A DNA stretch of 64,000 bases from Frigoribacterium sp. PvP032 (GTDB lineage: Bacteria > Actinomycetota > Actinomycetes > Actinomycetales > Microbacteriaceae): contig NZ_JAFIBM010000001.1 of assembly GCF_017833035.1 (NCBI RefSeq), positions 992,001 through 1,056,000 on the forward strand, written 5' to 3'. The notes below the pieces were generated by a model. That model was not told where the DNA came from, made no database searches, and saw only the letters and a list, made by a program, of their open reading frames with translations. Positions 1-7,946 of the stretch are shown one piece after another (the first letter of the stretch is position 1; each line of letters begins with the position of its first letter). Both the position numbers and the translations under genes were made by a program.

Positions 1-1232
1 ACCAGGCCCGTGATGTACGGGGCGCTGAACCCGGCGAGGTTGCCGACGGTGTTGATCAGCGCGATGCCGGCAGCCGCAGCGACGCCCGTCAGGAACTGGG
101 TGGGCAGGGTCCAGAAGTTCGGCAGCGCGGCGAAGATGGCCATCGCCGTGATCGCGATGACGGCGATCGTGAGCGCGGGGGACTGGGCGTAGAGGGCGAG
201 CGGGATGCTCAGGCCGCCGACGACGGCCGGGATGACGATGTGCCAGGTCCTGAGACCACGGCGAGAGGCGTCACGCGACCAGAAGTACAGGGCGAGGGCG
301 GCGGGCACGTAGGGGATGGCCGTGATGAAGCCGCGCTGGGTCACGGTGAACTCCGTGCCGAACTGCTCCTGGAAGCCGCCGATGATCGTGGGCAGGAAGA
401 ACGCGAGTGCGTAGAGGCCGTAGATGAAACCGAAGTAGATGAACGAGAGCATCCAGACGCGGCCGTTCTTGAAGACGACGCCGAGGCCGGGGTGCTTGCC
501 CGAGGTCGAGACGGCGCCGGTCTTCGTCGAGGCCTCCTTGACGAGTGCCTGGGTGAGCCAGACCTGCTCCTCCTTCGTCAGCCACTTGGCGTCGGCGGGC
601 TTGTCCTTGAGGTAGAACCAGGCGACGATCCCGATGACGATCGCGGGGATCGCGACGCCCATGAACATGAAGCGCCAGCCCTCGAGCCCGAAGAAGACGC
701 CGTCGTGGCTGATGAGCCAGCCCGCGAGCGGGGCGCCGATCACGGTGGTCAGGGGCTGCGCCAGGTAGAAGAGCGCGAGGATCTTGCTGCGGTGCGCCGC
801 GGGCACCCAGAGGCTCAGGAAGAGGATGGCGCCGGGGAAGAAGCCCGCCTCCATCACGCCGAGCAGGAACCGCAGCGCGACGAGCTGCTCGAAGTTCTGC
901 ACCCAGGTGAAGAGCAGCGCCACGATGCCCCAGGTCACCATGATGCGGGCGAGCCACTTGCGAGCGCCGAACTTGTGCAGGGCGAGGTTCGACGGCACCT
1001 CCAACAGGATGTAGCCGATGAAGAAGACGCCGGAGGCGAAGCCGAACTGGGCGGCCGACAGCGCGAGGTCGGACTCCATGCCGTTCGGCGCCGCGAAGCC
1101 GATCGCGGTGCGGTCGAGGTAGTTGATGAAGAACATCAGCGCGACGAACGGCACCAGGCGGATGGCGACCTTGCGGATCGCGGACTTCTCGACGGCGCTC
1201 TGGGGCGCGGTCGTCTGGGCGGGGGTGTCCAC
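1..1232 (-). CDS. MFS permease, ACS (anion:cation symporter) type, 3' end cut by window edge
   Basis: The reverse strand reads as an uninterrupted protein starting at a GTG (1230-1232) preceded by AGGAGT four bases upstream. Its start is VDTPAQTTAP, followed by the first membrane helix with the INYLDRTAIGFA signature typical of phthalate/tartrate/hexuronate-type MFS permeases, then LLEVPSNLALHKFGARKWLA (the loop 2-3 motif) and further helices. About 410 codons lie in the window and no stop is reached before position 1, so the C-terminal helices are missing. The family imports organic anions, often sugar acids, by proton symport. It is divergent from a FadR-type regulator, which probably controls it. 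The substrate cannot be told from sequence. Confidence 0.9.
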   Translation of the reverse strand, partial: MDTPAQTTAPQSAVEKSAIRKVAIRLVPFVALMFFINYLDRTAIGFAAPNGMESDLALSAAQFGFASGVFFIGYILLEVPSNLALHKFGARKWLARIMVTWGIVALLFTWVQNFEQLVALRFLLGVMEAGFFPGAILFLSLWVPAAHRSKILALFYLAQPLTTVIGAPLAGWLISHDGVFFGLEGWRFMFMGVAIPAIVIGIVAWFYLKDKPADAKWLTKEEQVWLTQALVKEASTKTGAVSTSGKHPGLGVVFKNGRVWMLSFIYFGFIYGLYALAFFLPTIIGGFQEQFGTEFTVTQRGFITAIPYVPAALALYFWSRDASRRGLRTWHIVIPAVVGGLSIPLALYAQSPALTIAVIAITAMAIFAALPNFWTLPTQFLTGVAAAAGIALINTVGNLAGFSAPYITGL

Positions 1233-1327
1233 AGTGACTCCTAGGGATCTAACGACGTTGTCGGATGACGTCCGCGACCGATGTCGACGACGTGCGGAGA
1301 TCATCGTGCCTCCGTAGGGCCCAACTT

Positions 1328-1341
1328 GTCAACCGGTTGAC
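1328..1341. promoter_or_regulatory. Probable operator of the FadR-type regulator
   Basis: A perfect 14-bp dyad, GTCAACCGGTTGAC, lies in the 173-bp gap between the divergent MFS gene and the GntR/FadR gene. The flanks add a partial extension (TTG on the left, CAA on the right). GntR/FadR operators are usually short dyads of the TGGTC/GACCA kind, so this is the natural candidate site for both promoters. It is a prediction; no binding data are available. Confidence 0.6.
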
Positions 1342-1405
1342 CAATTGAGCCCAGTCGAACGAGCAGGAGGCTCGTGATCGTGGTGCCGCTCGGTAAGCTC
1401 CCCCC

Positions 1406-2143
1406 GTGCCGGCATATCCAGAGAGCGACCCCACGAGCCTCGATCTCGAGCTCGAGATGGTCCCGCGCGGAACAGCGGTCAGCGAGGTCGTGAAGCAGCT
1501 CGTCGGGCTGCTGACGGCGGGCGAGCTGGCCCCCGGCTCGCGCCTCCCGCCCGAGCGCCAGCTCGCGGAGCGGATCGGCGTGGGGCGGTCGGCCGTCCGC
1601 GAGGCCCTGGCCGCCCTCGAGATCCTCGGCGTGGTCACGGTCCGCCCCGGGTCCGGCACCTACCTTCGTGACCAGGCGTCAGAGCTGCTCCCGACCACCC
1701 TCAGCTGGGGCCTCATGCTCAACGCGGCTCGGACGCGAGAGCTCATCGAGGTGCGGGGCGGCCTCGAGATCCAGGCGGCCGCGTACGCCGCGGAGCGGGC
1801 CAGCGACGCGGACATCGACGCGATGCGGGGCTACATCGCCGTCATGGCCGACTCGCTCGACGACCTGGACGGGTTCCTGCAGGCCGACATCCGCTTCCAC
1901 CTGCAGATCGCCGTGAGCGCCGACAACATGGTGCTCAAGGACCTCCTGCAGAGCACCAGGTCGCTGCTCCGCCTCTGGGTGGAGCGCGGGCTGAGCGAGC
2001 GGAGCCAGGCTGAGGCTGCCTACCGGGAGCACCGAGCGGTCTTCGAGGCCATCGAGGCACACGACCCGGACGCGGCCCTCGCGGCCATGCGGGAGCACAT
2101 GGCCACGGCTGCCGACCGCGTCAGGAGCGCGCCGGTCGCCTGA
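1406..2143 (+). CDS. GntR/FadR-family transcriptional regulator (FCD domain)
   Basis: A 245-residue protein. A winged helix-turn-helix spans about residues 25-88, with the classic stretch LPPERQLAERIGVGRSAVRE and the wing GSGTYL. An all-helical FCD ligand domain spans about 110-235, with DIRFH (D161, H165) and HRAVFEAI as likely metal/effector ligands. FadR-subfamily proteins repress neighbouring catabolic or transport genes and release DNA on binding an organic acid. The GTG start has no clear Shine-Dalgarno; an in-frame ATG at 1457 (residue 18) is an alternative. The divergent MFS permease is the obvious target. Confidence 0.88.
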   Translation: MPAYPESDPTSLDLELEMVPRGTAVSEVVKQLVGLLTAGELAPGSRLPPERQLAERIGVGRSAVREALAALEILGVVTVRPGSGTYLRDQASELLPTTLSWGLMLNAARTRELIEVRGGLEIQAAAYAAERASDADIDAMRGYIAVMADSLDDLDGFLQADIRFHLQIAVSADNMVLKDLLQSTRSLLRLWVERGLSERSQAEAAYREHRAVFEAIEAHDPDAALAAMREHMATAADRVRSAPVA

Positions 2144-2171
2144 CGCCACGGGGCGGTCCGGTCGACGTTCC

Positions 2172-2708
2172 CTAGCCGCCGGCAGCGCGGGACGCGCTGA
2201 TCACGATCGGCGATCCTGCCGCCGCGCAGGCGTCGCTGACGGCGCGGCGCGCATCGTCGTAGCTCGCCGACGTCGGGTCGAGGGCGTCCGTCGAGCGTGC
2301 GAGGGCGGACAGCTGATCGAGGGCCGCCGAGACGTCGCGATCGCTCGAGTCGAGGTTGCCGAGGGGCTCGGTCGCGCCCTGCAGCCGGGCCTGGTACCCG
2401 CGCTCGTCCAGGACTCCGACGTCCCGGTCGATCAGCGCGTTCGAGATGACGGTGACGTACGCGGACACCTGACCGCACGTGCTCGACGCGCTGACGTCGG
2501 GGTCGGGGAACGGGTCGCCCGCGGCGTCGGTCACGCCCGGCGCGCCGGTCTCGCCCACCGCGCCGGTCTCGCCCGTCACGGCCTCGTCGCTGGTCGCGAC
2601 CGGCGGAGGAGGTGCGCTGCCGTCCTCGGGGGTCGTGCACCCGACCAGCGCGGTCACGCACGCGACCGCCAGCAGGAGGGGCGTGCCCCGTCGCCTGAGA
2701 GATGCCAT
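2172..2708 (-). CDS. Small secreted lipoprotein of unknown function
   Basis: 178 residues. The N-terminus MASLRRRGTP is followed by a hydrophobic stretch and the lipobox LVGC (Cys24), so it should be lipid-anchored outside the membrane. An acidic, glycine- and threonine-rich linker follows (about 30-70), then a helical domain with two cysteines that could form a disulfide. ATG at 2706-2708 was chosen because it places the signal peptide at the very start; the reading frame is open much further upstream. I do not recognise the family. It converges on the FadR-type gene with only 28 bp between stops. Confidence 0.7.
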   Translation of the reverse strand: MASLRRRGTPLLLAVACVTALVGCTTPEDGSAPPPPVATSDEAVTGETGAVGETGAPGVTDAAGDPFPDPDVSASSTCGQVSAYVTVISNALIDRDVGVLDERGYQARLQGATEPLGNLDSSDRDVSAALDQLSALARSTDALDPTSASYDDARRAVSDACAAAGSPIVISASRAAGG

Positions 2709-2807
2709 CCGTCCGCCCCCGTCGTCGATCCAGGGACAGCGTAGGGGCTGCGGGGCGCCCGGCGAGCACGAGTCGCGCGGCACCCCGGTCGTGGGAGGAT
2801 CCGCACC

Positions 2808-3395
2808 ATGACCGACATCGACTGGAACTCCGGCACCTGGACGACGGCCCCTGCACAGGTGCACGTCGCGTCCGACGGCATGCACGTGACGGCCGTCGAG
2901 GGGAGCGACGCCTGGCGCACCACCTCCTACGGCTTCGTGCACGACACCGAGCACGCTCTGCTCGTCCCGTTCGGGCAGGACACGGCCCAGGAGGTGACGT
3001 TCCGGCTGGACTTCACCGCCCAGTTCGACCAGGCGGGCATCTTCGTCAAGGTCGACGACGAGACCTGGACCAAGGCCGGGGTCGAGCGGAGCGACGGCGA
3101 GGAGAGCCTGGGCGCGGTCGTCACGCGGGGCGTGTCCGACTGGTCGCTCTCGCCGGTGCCCGGCTGGCACGGACGGGACGTGACGATCCGCGCCAGCCGC
3201 TCGGGCGACGCGCTCACCGTCCGCGCCCGCGTGGACGACGAGCCGTGGCGGCTCGTGCGGGTGGCGCCGCTCGACCCGGACGCCCGCGTCTCGGCGGGGC
3301 CGATGTGCTGTGCCCCGTCGCGCGGCGACCTGACCGTCCACTTCACCTCGTGGACGACGGGCGCGGCCGACGCGAGCCTGCACCCCGAGAGCTGA
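2808..3395 (+). CDS. DUF1349 domain protein (concanavalin-like fold)
   Basis: 195 residues covering almost exactly one DUF1349 domain, as judged by the characteristic run of motifs: the QAGIFVKVDDETWTKAGVE strand pair, then LGAVVTRGVSDWS. Proteins of this family adopt a concanavalin A-like beta sandwich; some are linked to regulation of sugar metabolism, but the biochemical role is not established. A GGAGG lies about 12 bases before the ATG. There is no signal peptide, so it is probably cytoplasmic. It is divergent from the lipoprotein gene and is followed by a small membrane protein gene. Confidence 0.8.
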   Translation: MTDIDWNSGTWTTAPAQVHVASDGMHVTAVEGSDAWRTTSYGFVHDTEHALLVPFGQDTAQEVTFRLDFTAQFDQAGIFVKVDDETWTKAGVERSDGEESLGAVVTRGVSDWSLSPVPGWHGRDVTIRASRSGDALTVRARVDDEPWRLVRVAPLDPDARVSAGPMCCAPSRGDLTVHFTSWTTGAADASLHPES

Positions 3396-3468
3396 GGAGG
3401 CGGCGAGCCGAGTGCCCGTCGGCCGCGGAGACGGTAGACAGGAGTCCCCGAACAGCGACAGGAGCACC

Positions 3469-3759
3469 ATGACCGACCCCGACGAGCCCGCTGGCTCTGC
3501 CGCGGATCGCCGCTTCCGCGAAGCGCTCCGCGAGGGCCTCGCGGCCGCCGAGCGTGAGAGCCAGGGCGAGGGGTCCGCCGCCGCCGAGCTCGACGAGCCT
3601 CGAGGGGACCGGCCGGTGCTCGCTCCCGCGAAGCCTCCCCGGGCCCGCTCCGAGGTGTTCATGGACTGGGCTCCCCTCGCCGTGGGGGTGCTCGCGATCG
3701 TCGCTGTCGTCGGCATCGCCCTCTACGGGATCAACGGCGGCGACCTCGGCCCCTGGTGA
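3469..3759 (+). CDS. Small single-pass membrane protein, unknown function
   Basis: 96 residues. The start at ATG 3469 is supported by CAGGAG ending four bases upstream; an in-frame upstream extension to 3412 has no ribosome site. The N-terminal two thirds are charged and helical (ADRRFREALREGLAAAERES), followed by one hydrophobic segment (about residues 68-88, PLAVGVLAIVAVVGIALYG) and a short tail. Likely a cytoplasmic helix anchored by a single membrane span. No family recognised. Confidence 0.7.
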   Translation: MTDPDEPAGSAADRRFREALREGLAAAERESQGEGSAAAELDEPRGDRPVLAPAKPPRARSEVFMDWAPLAVGVLAIVAVVGIALYGINGGDLGPW

Positions 3760-3775
3760 GCGCGGGTCCCCCCGC

Positions 3776-3821
3776 GAAAGCGACGAACCGACGTGATGTT
3801 CCGCGTCGTCTTGTCGCTTTC
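3776..3821 (+). terminator. Hairpin terminator after the small membrane protein gene
   Basis: Arms GAAAGCGAC (3776-3784) and GTCGCTTTC (3813-3821) are perfectly complementary, with a further short GACG/CGTC pairing inside. It begins 17 bp after the stop at 3759. No U-tract follows, as is common in high-GC actinobacteria. Confidence 0.5.
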
Positions 3822-3917
3822 ACGACGTGACCCGGCCGGCGACTTGCTCCTGACGCGACGTCATGTGGTCGGGTGGAGTTCATCAACTCACCTCCAGCCC
3901 CACAGGAAGGCCCCGCC

Positions 3918-4922
3918 GTGTCCTCGTCCTTCGTCCCGCCTCGTCAGGTCGCCATCGGCGACGCCGCGACCTTTGCCGGCACGACGCCCCGCGCCATCCG
4001 GCACTACCACTCGCTGGGGCTGCTGCCCGAGCCCGAGCGTGACGGCGGCGGGCGTCGCCGCTACGACTACGACGACATGATCCGGCTGCTCTGGATCCGC
4101 AAGATGACCGACGCGGGGATCGCTCTCGGGGACATCCGCGACGCCTTCGCGGGTCCGGCCGCCTCCGGTGCTGACGCCTCCGGTGCTGCTGGCTCCGGCT
4201 CGCCGGACGGCGCCGCCGCGGGTGAGCCCGACGTCGCCGCCGTGCTCGAGCAGCTGGAGGCGACGCTCGAGGCGAAGGAGGCGGAGCTGCAGCGCCAACG
4301 AGCTGCGGTCGGCCGCATGCGAGCCCTGGGCAGCCGGACCGGCCTGCTCGACGCGTTCGTCTCCCGTCGGCTCACGCGCCTGCCCGAGGGCTCGCTCCGG
4401 CAGGACGACCTCGACACCCTGCTCGTCACCGAGCGGATCTTCGGCCCGCTCGGCGCCGCCGTGCAGGCCGGCCGGTTCGTCGCGCTCGCCACGAGCCCTG
4501 GGCTGCGGGCCGAGTCCGATCGCGTCGACGCGGCCGAGCAGGCTCTCGACGACACGGTCGCGGTCGACGACCCTCGCGTGGCCGAGGTGGCCGCCCAGCG
4601 GCACGCCTTCGAGGAGGCGCTGCTCGCGGTCATCGAGGAGTCCGGCCAGGACGCGGAGGACGACGCGCTCTTCGCGGCCTGGGACGAGCTGCACCCGGAG
4701 GGGGCCGAGCCGGACGCCGGGGCCGACGGCGGGTCCGGCTCCGCGTCCGGGTCCGGTGGCCGACGGAGGTCACGAAGCCTCGCGGACGCCGTCGGCATGG
4801 TGCCCTACGACTTCTCCCCGGCCAGGGCCCGCTGCCTGGAGCTCTCCCTCGAGCTGTCCCTGGCCGGCGCCGCCGACGAGTCGAGCGCGAGTGCGAAGGC
4901 ACGCGCGGGCGCGTCTTCCTGA
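3918..4922 (+). CDS. MerR-family transcriptional regulator with long C-terminal domain
   Basis: 334 residues from GTG 3918, which has AGGAAGG seven bases upstream; the longer reading frame from 3873 lacks a ribosome site. Residues about 11-78 form a MerR winged helix: IGDAATFAGTTPRAIRHYHS, then LGLLPEPERDGGGRRRYDYD. A coiled-coil dimerisation helix follows (about 100-145, LEATLEAKEAELQRQRAAVG). The remaining ~190 residues are an uncharacterised acidic helical domain, much longer than the effector part of classic metal sensors and without a conserved cysteine pair, so an organic effector is more likely than a metal. A dyad with GAGTT/AACTC half sites at about 3875-3890 may be its operator. Target genes are not obvious. 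Confidence 0.8.
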   Translation: MSSSFVPPRQVAIGDAATFAGTTPRAIRHYHSLGLLPEPERDGGGRRRYDYDDMIRLLWIRKMTDAGIALGDIRDAFAGPAASGADASGAAGSGSPDGAAAGEPDVAAVLEQLEATLEAKEAELQRQRAAVGRMRALGSRTGLLDAFVSRRLTRLPEGSLRQDDLDTLLVTERIFGPLGAAVQAGRFVALATSPGLRAESDRVDAAEQALDDTVAVDDPRVAEVAAQRHAFEEALLAVIEESGQDAEDDALFAAWDELHPEGAEPDAGADGGSGSASGSGGRRRSRSLADAVGMVPYDFSPARARCLELSLELSLAGAADESSASAKARAGASS

Positions 4923-5082
4923 CCTCTCCGTTCGCGCAAGCACCCGCCGGTACGCGACGGGCGCCTCCCGGGTCGGCTCACAGCGTCGTCGGCAGCACCC
5001 CGCCTGGGCCAGCTCACCGGTCGCCTCGCCGAGGCCGCCGGCCCTGGGTCGGCGTGGTCGCCGTCGCCTGAGCACCAAGGCC

Positions 5083-5210
5083 GGTGAACCGGCACGAAGT
5101 GCTCCAGCAGGGGCGGAGCAGAGCGTTCTCCGCCGGTTCACCAGGTCGTCCGGGGTGAGAGGCCTCAGATCGACCCCAGGAGGTGCGGGGAGGTCGATCC
5201 GAGGCCTCTC
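5083..5210. repeat. Two large hairpins in the 350-bp gap after merR
   Basis: The gap 4923-5272 holds no convincing gene. It contains a nested hairpin (outer arms GGTGAACCGGC 5083-5093 and its complement 5132-5142; inner arms TGCTCC 5100-5105 and GGAGCA 5115-5120). It also contains a long hairpin with 19-bp arms and one mismatch (5157-5175 and 5192-5210) around a 16-base loop that carries AGGAGG. Possible structured RNA, leader of the downstream small gene, or a repeat element. Confidence 0.55.
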
Positions 5211-5272
5211 GCCAGCACGGCGACGCGGAGAGTTCACTTGCGGCGCAGCTCGCCAGGGCACAAGCTGCGGCC

Positions 5273-5491
5273 ATGAAGACACCGAGCGAAGATCAGGCGG
5301 TCGACCAGGTCGTCGACCGGATGAGCACGAAGTACCCGCTGATGGCTCGCAGCCACATCCAGGGCATGGTCAGCCAGGTGCACGCCGGGTTCCTCGGGAG
5401 CCCCGTCCGCAGCTACGTCCCCGTCCTGGTCGAGCGCCAGGTGAAGGCGCGCCTCGCGCAGGAGGCGCTGGCCCTGGCCGCTGCCGGCTGA
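5273..5491 (+). CDS. Small three-helix-bundle dimerisation protein
   Basis: 72 residues beginning MKTPSEDQAVDQVVDRMSTK. The pattern of an N-terminal helix, a short middle helix, then RSYVPVLVERQVKARLAQEA matches the small actinobacterial proteins annotated as three-helix bundle dimerisation domain (DUF3562-like), in which the C-terminal helix with VPVLVER is the hallmark. Function unknown; related domains occur at the end of regulators. The start at 5273 is chosen because homologous proteins begin near here; the frame is open from 5183. No strong ribosome site is seen. Confidence 0.65.
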   Translation: MKTPSEDQAVDQVVDRMSTKYPLMARSHIQGMVSQVHAGFLGSPVRSYVPVLVERQVKARLAQEALALAAAG

Positions 5492-5534
5492 GGCCGGCCG
5501 CGCCCCCGAGTCCCGCAGCCCACCGGGCAGCAGG

Positions 5535-5965
5535 TCACCAGGCCGTCGGGTCGTCCGCCCCCTCGGCGACGAAGATGCAGAACGGGTGCCCCGCAGGGTC
5601 GGTGAACACGTACAGCGCCTCCTCGGGGTCCGCGCTCTGGTCGTCCACGACGGTCGCGCCCCGCGAGACGGCGCGGGCGCGGTGCTCCTCGAGCTCGGCG
5701 GCGCGGCGACCATGAAGTCGAGGTGCAGCTGCTGCGGCACCGGCCCGTCGGGCCAGGTCGACCGGGGCAGCTGGGCCACCCGCTGGAAAGCGAGCCGCAC
5801 CCCGGCAGGAGTCCGGAACGCCACCCACTCGGCGTCGTCGTCGGTCCCGTCCGCGGCAGGCTCGTCGCCGGGGCGATACTGGCCGCCGACCAGCCCGAAG
5901 TAGAAGCTCGCCAGGGCGCGCGCGTCCTCGGCGTCGAGGACGGTCTGTCGCAGGTGGATGGTCAT
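5535..5965 (-). pseudogene. Frameshifted VOC/glyoxalase-like protein gene
   Basis: The N-terminal half reads in one frame from ATG 5965 (MTIHLRQTVLDAEDARALAS) to LHLDFMV at about 5710. The C-terminal half continues in another frame from AELEEHRARAVSRGATVVDD to the stop at 5535 and ends with VFTDPAGHPFCIFV. Together they make a normal-length single VOC domain of about 143 residues. A single missing base in the GC-only tract at about 5697-5710 would explain the switch. Either the gene is recently broken or there is a sequencing error in the tract. VOC proteins of this type are often of unknown function or give resistance to small toxic compounds. Confidence 0.75.
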
Positions 5966-6042
5966 GGCGGCAGGGTACGCCTGGGCCGGGGTGCCCCACC
6001 GGAGCACCCATCCGGCCGCCCCGGCGTCGTACGGTCGATGCC

Positions 6043-6981
6043 ATGGACAACAAGAGCGAGGTGCGGGACTTCCTCACCACGAGGCGAGCCCGTGTGACGC
6101 CCGAGAAGGTCGAGCTGCCCGGCGGCCCCGGCCGCCGGGTGCCGGGCCTGCGACGGACCGAGGTGGCGATGCTCGCCGGCGTCAGCGTCGAGTACTACTC
6201 GCGGCTCGAACGCGGCGACCTCGGGGGCGTCTCGGAGGCGGTGCTCGAGGCGATCGGCAGCGCGCTGCTGCTCGACGACGCCGAGCGGTCGCACCTGGGC
6301 GACCTCGCCGGTGCAGCCAACGAGTCGCCCGTCCGCAGCCGCTCGCGGGCACGCTCGCGGCCGTCGGGCATCTCGCGTGCCCTGCAGCTCGCCCTCGACT
6401 CGGTGACGGCCGGCCCGGCCTTCGTCCGGAACGGACGGATGGACGTGCTCGGCGAGAACGCGCTGTTCCGCGCCCTCTACTCCGACCTCTACGCGCTCCC
6501 CGACCGCCCCGTCAACCTGGCCCGCTTCGTGTTCCTGCACCGTGAGCTGGCGGAGGCCTTCTACCCGTCCTGGTCGATCGCCGCCGACATCAACGTGGCC
6601 ATCCTCCGCACCGAGGCAGGGCGCGATCCCCACGACAAGGCGCTGCACGACCTCGTCGGCGAGCTCTCGACGCGCAGCGACGAGTTCCGCGCCCGCTGGG
6701 GCGCGCACGAGGTCCGGCACCACGCGTCGGGCAACAAGTCGTTCCGGCACCCGGTCGTCGGCGACCTCGAGCTCGTCTACGAGGCCATGGAGCCGATGGG
6801 GCAGCGGGGGCTCAACTTCTTGATCTACAGCGCCGAGCCGGGCTCGCCGACCGAGGAGCGCCTCCGCCTCCTCGCCAGCTGGGGCGCGACCCCCGCCACC
6901 CGGGAGGCGCGGGAGACCAGGCAGACCGCCGGCCGGCACCCGAGGAACGACGACGCACGACGAGAGGACACCCCCCGATGA
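6043..6981 (+). CDS. XRE-family regulator with MmyB-like ligand domain
   Basis: 312 residues. The N-terminal helix-turn-helix (about 8-75) carries the family signature PGLRRTEVAMLAGVSVEYYS RLERG with the recognition helix in the middle. The MmyB-like, PAS-fold C-terminal domain (about 105-285) includes NGRMDVLGENALFRALYSDL and ends in the usual GLNFLIYSAEPGSPTEERL. These regulators are widespread in actinobacteria and often sit beside an oxidoreductase they control. Its stop overlaps the start of the aldo-keto reductase by ATGA, so here regulator, enzyme and exporter are one transcription unit and autoregulation is likely. Confidence 0.92.
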   Translation: MDNKSEVRDFLTTRRARVTPEKVELPGGPGRRVPGLRRTEVAMLAGVSVEYYSRLERGDLGGVSEAVLEAIGSALLLDDAERSHLGDLAGAANESPVRSRSRARSRPSGISRALQLALDSVTAGPAFVRNGRMDVLGENALFRALYSDLYALPDRPVNLARFVFLHRELAEAFYPSWSIAADINVAILRTEAGRDPHDKALHDLVGELSTRSDEFRARWGAHEVRHHASGNKSFRHPVVGDLELVYEAMEPMGQRGLNFLIYSAEPGSPTEERLRLLASWGATPATREARETRQTAGRHPRNDDARREDTPR

Positions 6982-7946
6982 AGTACGGACGACTCGGCAC
7001 CACGGGCCTGCGCGTCAGCAGGATCGGCCTCGGCTGCATGAGCTACGGCGACCCCACGAGGGGCCTGCACACCTGGACCCTCGACGAGGAGGCCTCCGCG
7101 CCCTTCTTCCGCCAGGCGGTCGAGCTCGGCGTGACGTTCTGGGACACCGCGAACGTCTACCAGCAGGGCACCGGCGAGGAGTTCGTCGGGCGCGCCGTGC
7201 GCGAGTACTCGCGGCGCGAGGAGATCGTGCTCGCCACCAAGGTCAGCGGCAGGGTGCACGACGGGCCCGGCGGCTCGGGGCTGTCGCGGGCGGCGATCCT
7301 CGAGCAGGTCGACGCGTCGCTGCGGCGCCTCGGCACGGACTACGTCGACCTGTACCAGATCCACCGTTTCGACGACGAGACGCCGGTCGAGGAGACGATG
7401 GAGGCGCTTCACGACCTCGTGCGTGCCGGCAAGGTCCGGTACACGGGTGCGTCGAGCATGTTCGCGTGGCAGTTCGCGAAGCTGCAGACGGCTGCCGCCG
7501 TGCACGGCTGGACACCGTTCGCGTCGATGCAGGACCAGTACAACCTCCTGAAGCGCGAGGAGGAGCGGGAGATGATCCCGCTCTGCGCCGACCTCGGCGT
7601 CGGGCTCGTCCCGTACTCGCCGCAGGGCAAGGGGCGGCTGACGAGGCCGCGCGAGGTGACGACCGACCGCTCGGCCGTCGACGAGGTCGCCAAGGCGTTC
7701 GACACCGACGACGACGGCCCGATCATCGACGCCGTCGAGCAGGTCGCCGCCGAGCACGAGGTGTCGATGGCGCAGGTCGCGGTGGCCTGGGTGCTGCGGA
7801 ACCCGGTGGTCTCGGCCCCGATCGTCGGCGCGACCAAGCCGCACCACCTCGCCGACGCCGTGGGCGCGCTCGAGGTCGAGCTCACCGACGACGACGTCCG
7901 CCGCCTCGAGGAGCACTACGTGCCGCAGGCGCCCTTCTGGTGGTGA
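6978..7946 (+). CDS. Aldo/keto reductase
   Basis: 322 residues, full length for the family. The catalytic tetrad is visible: Asp56 and Tyr61 in WDTANVY, Lys88 in LATKVS and His129 in YQIHRFDDETP. The C-terminal NADPH site motif SAPIVGATKPHHLADAVGAL is present. It most resembles the group of bacterial NADPH-dependent reductases related to YajO/AKR11-12 (GCMSYG near the start). The physiological substrate is unknown. It is translationally coupled on both sides: ATGA with the XRE regulator and GTGA with the MFS gene, so product export or detoxification is a reasonable inference. Confidence 0.93.
   Translation: MKYGRLGTTGLRVSRIGLGCMSYGDPTRGLHTWTLDEEASAPFFRQAVELGVTFWDTANVYQQGTGEEFVGRAVREYSRREEIVLATKVSGRVHDGPGGSGLSRAAILEQVDASLRRLGTDYVDLYQIHRFDDETPVEETMEALHDLVRAGKVRYTGASSMFAWQFAKLQTAAAVHGWTPFASMQDQYNLLKREEEREMIPLCADLGVGLVPYSPQGKGRLTRPREVTTDRSAVDEVAKAFDTDDDGPIIDAVEQVAAEHEVSMAQVAVAWVLRNPVVSAPIVGATKPHHLADAVGALEVELTDDDVRRLEEHYVPQAPFWW

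Noticed and set aside
240-1244. 334-codon plus-strand frame at the left edge
   Set aside because: It is the antisense of the MFS permease; the composition (Glu/Gly/Arg runs) is typical of a shadow frame.
3873-3917. Upstream start for the MerR regulator (15 extra codons)
   Set aside because: The GTG at 3918 has AGGAAGG at correct spacing and begins the conserved domain at the usual distance.
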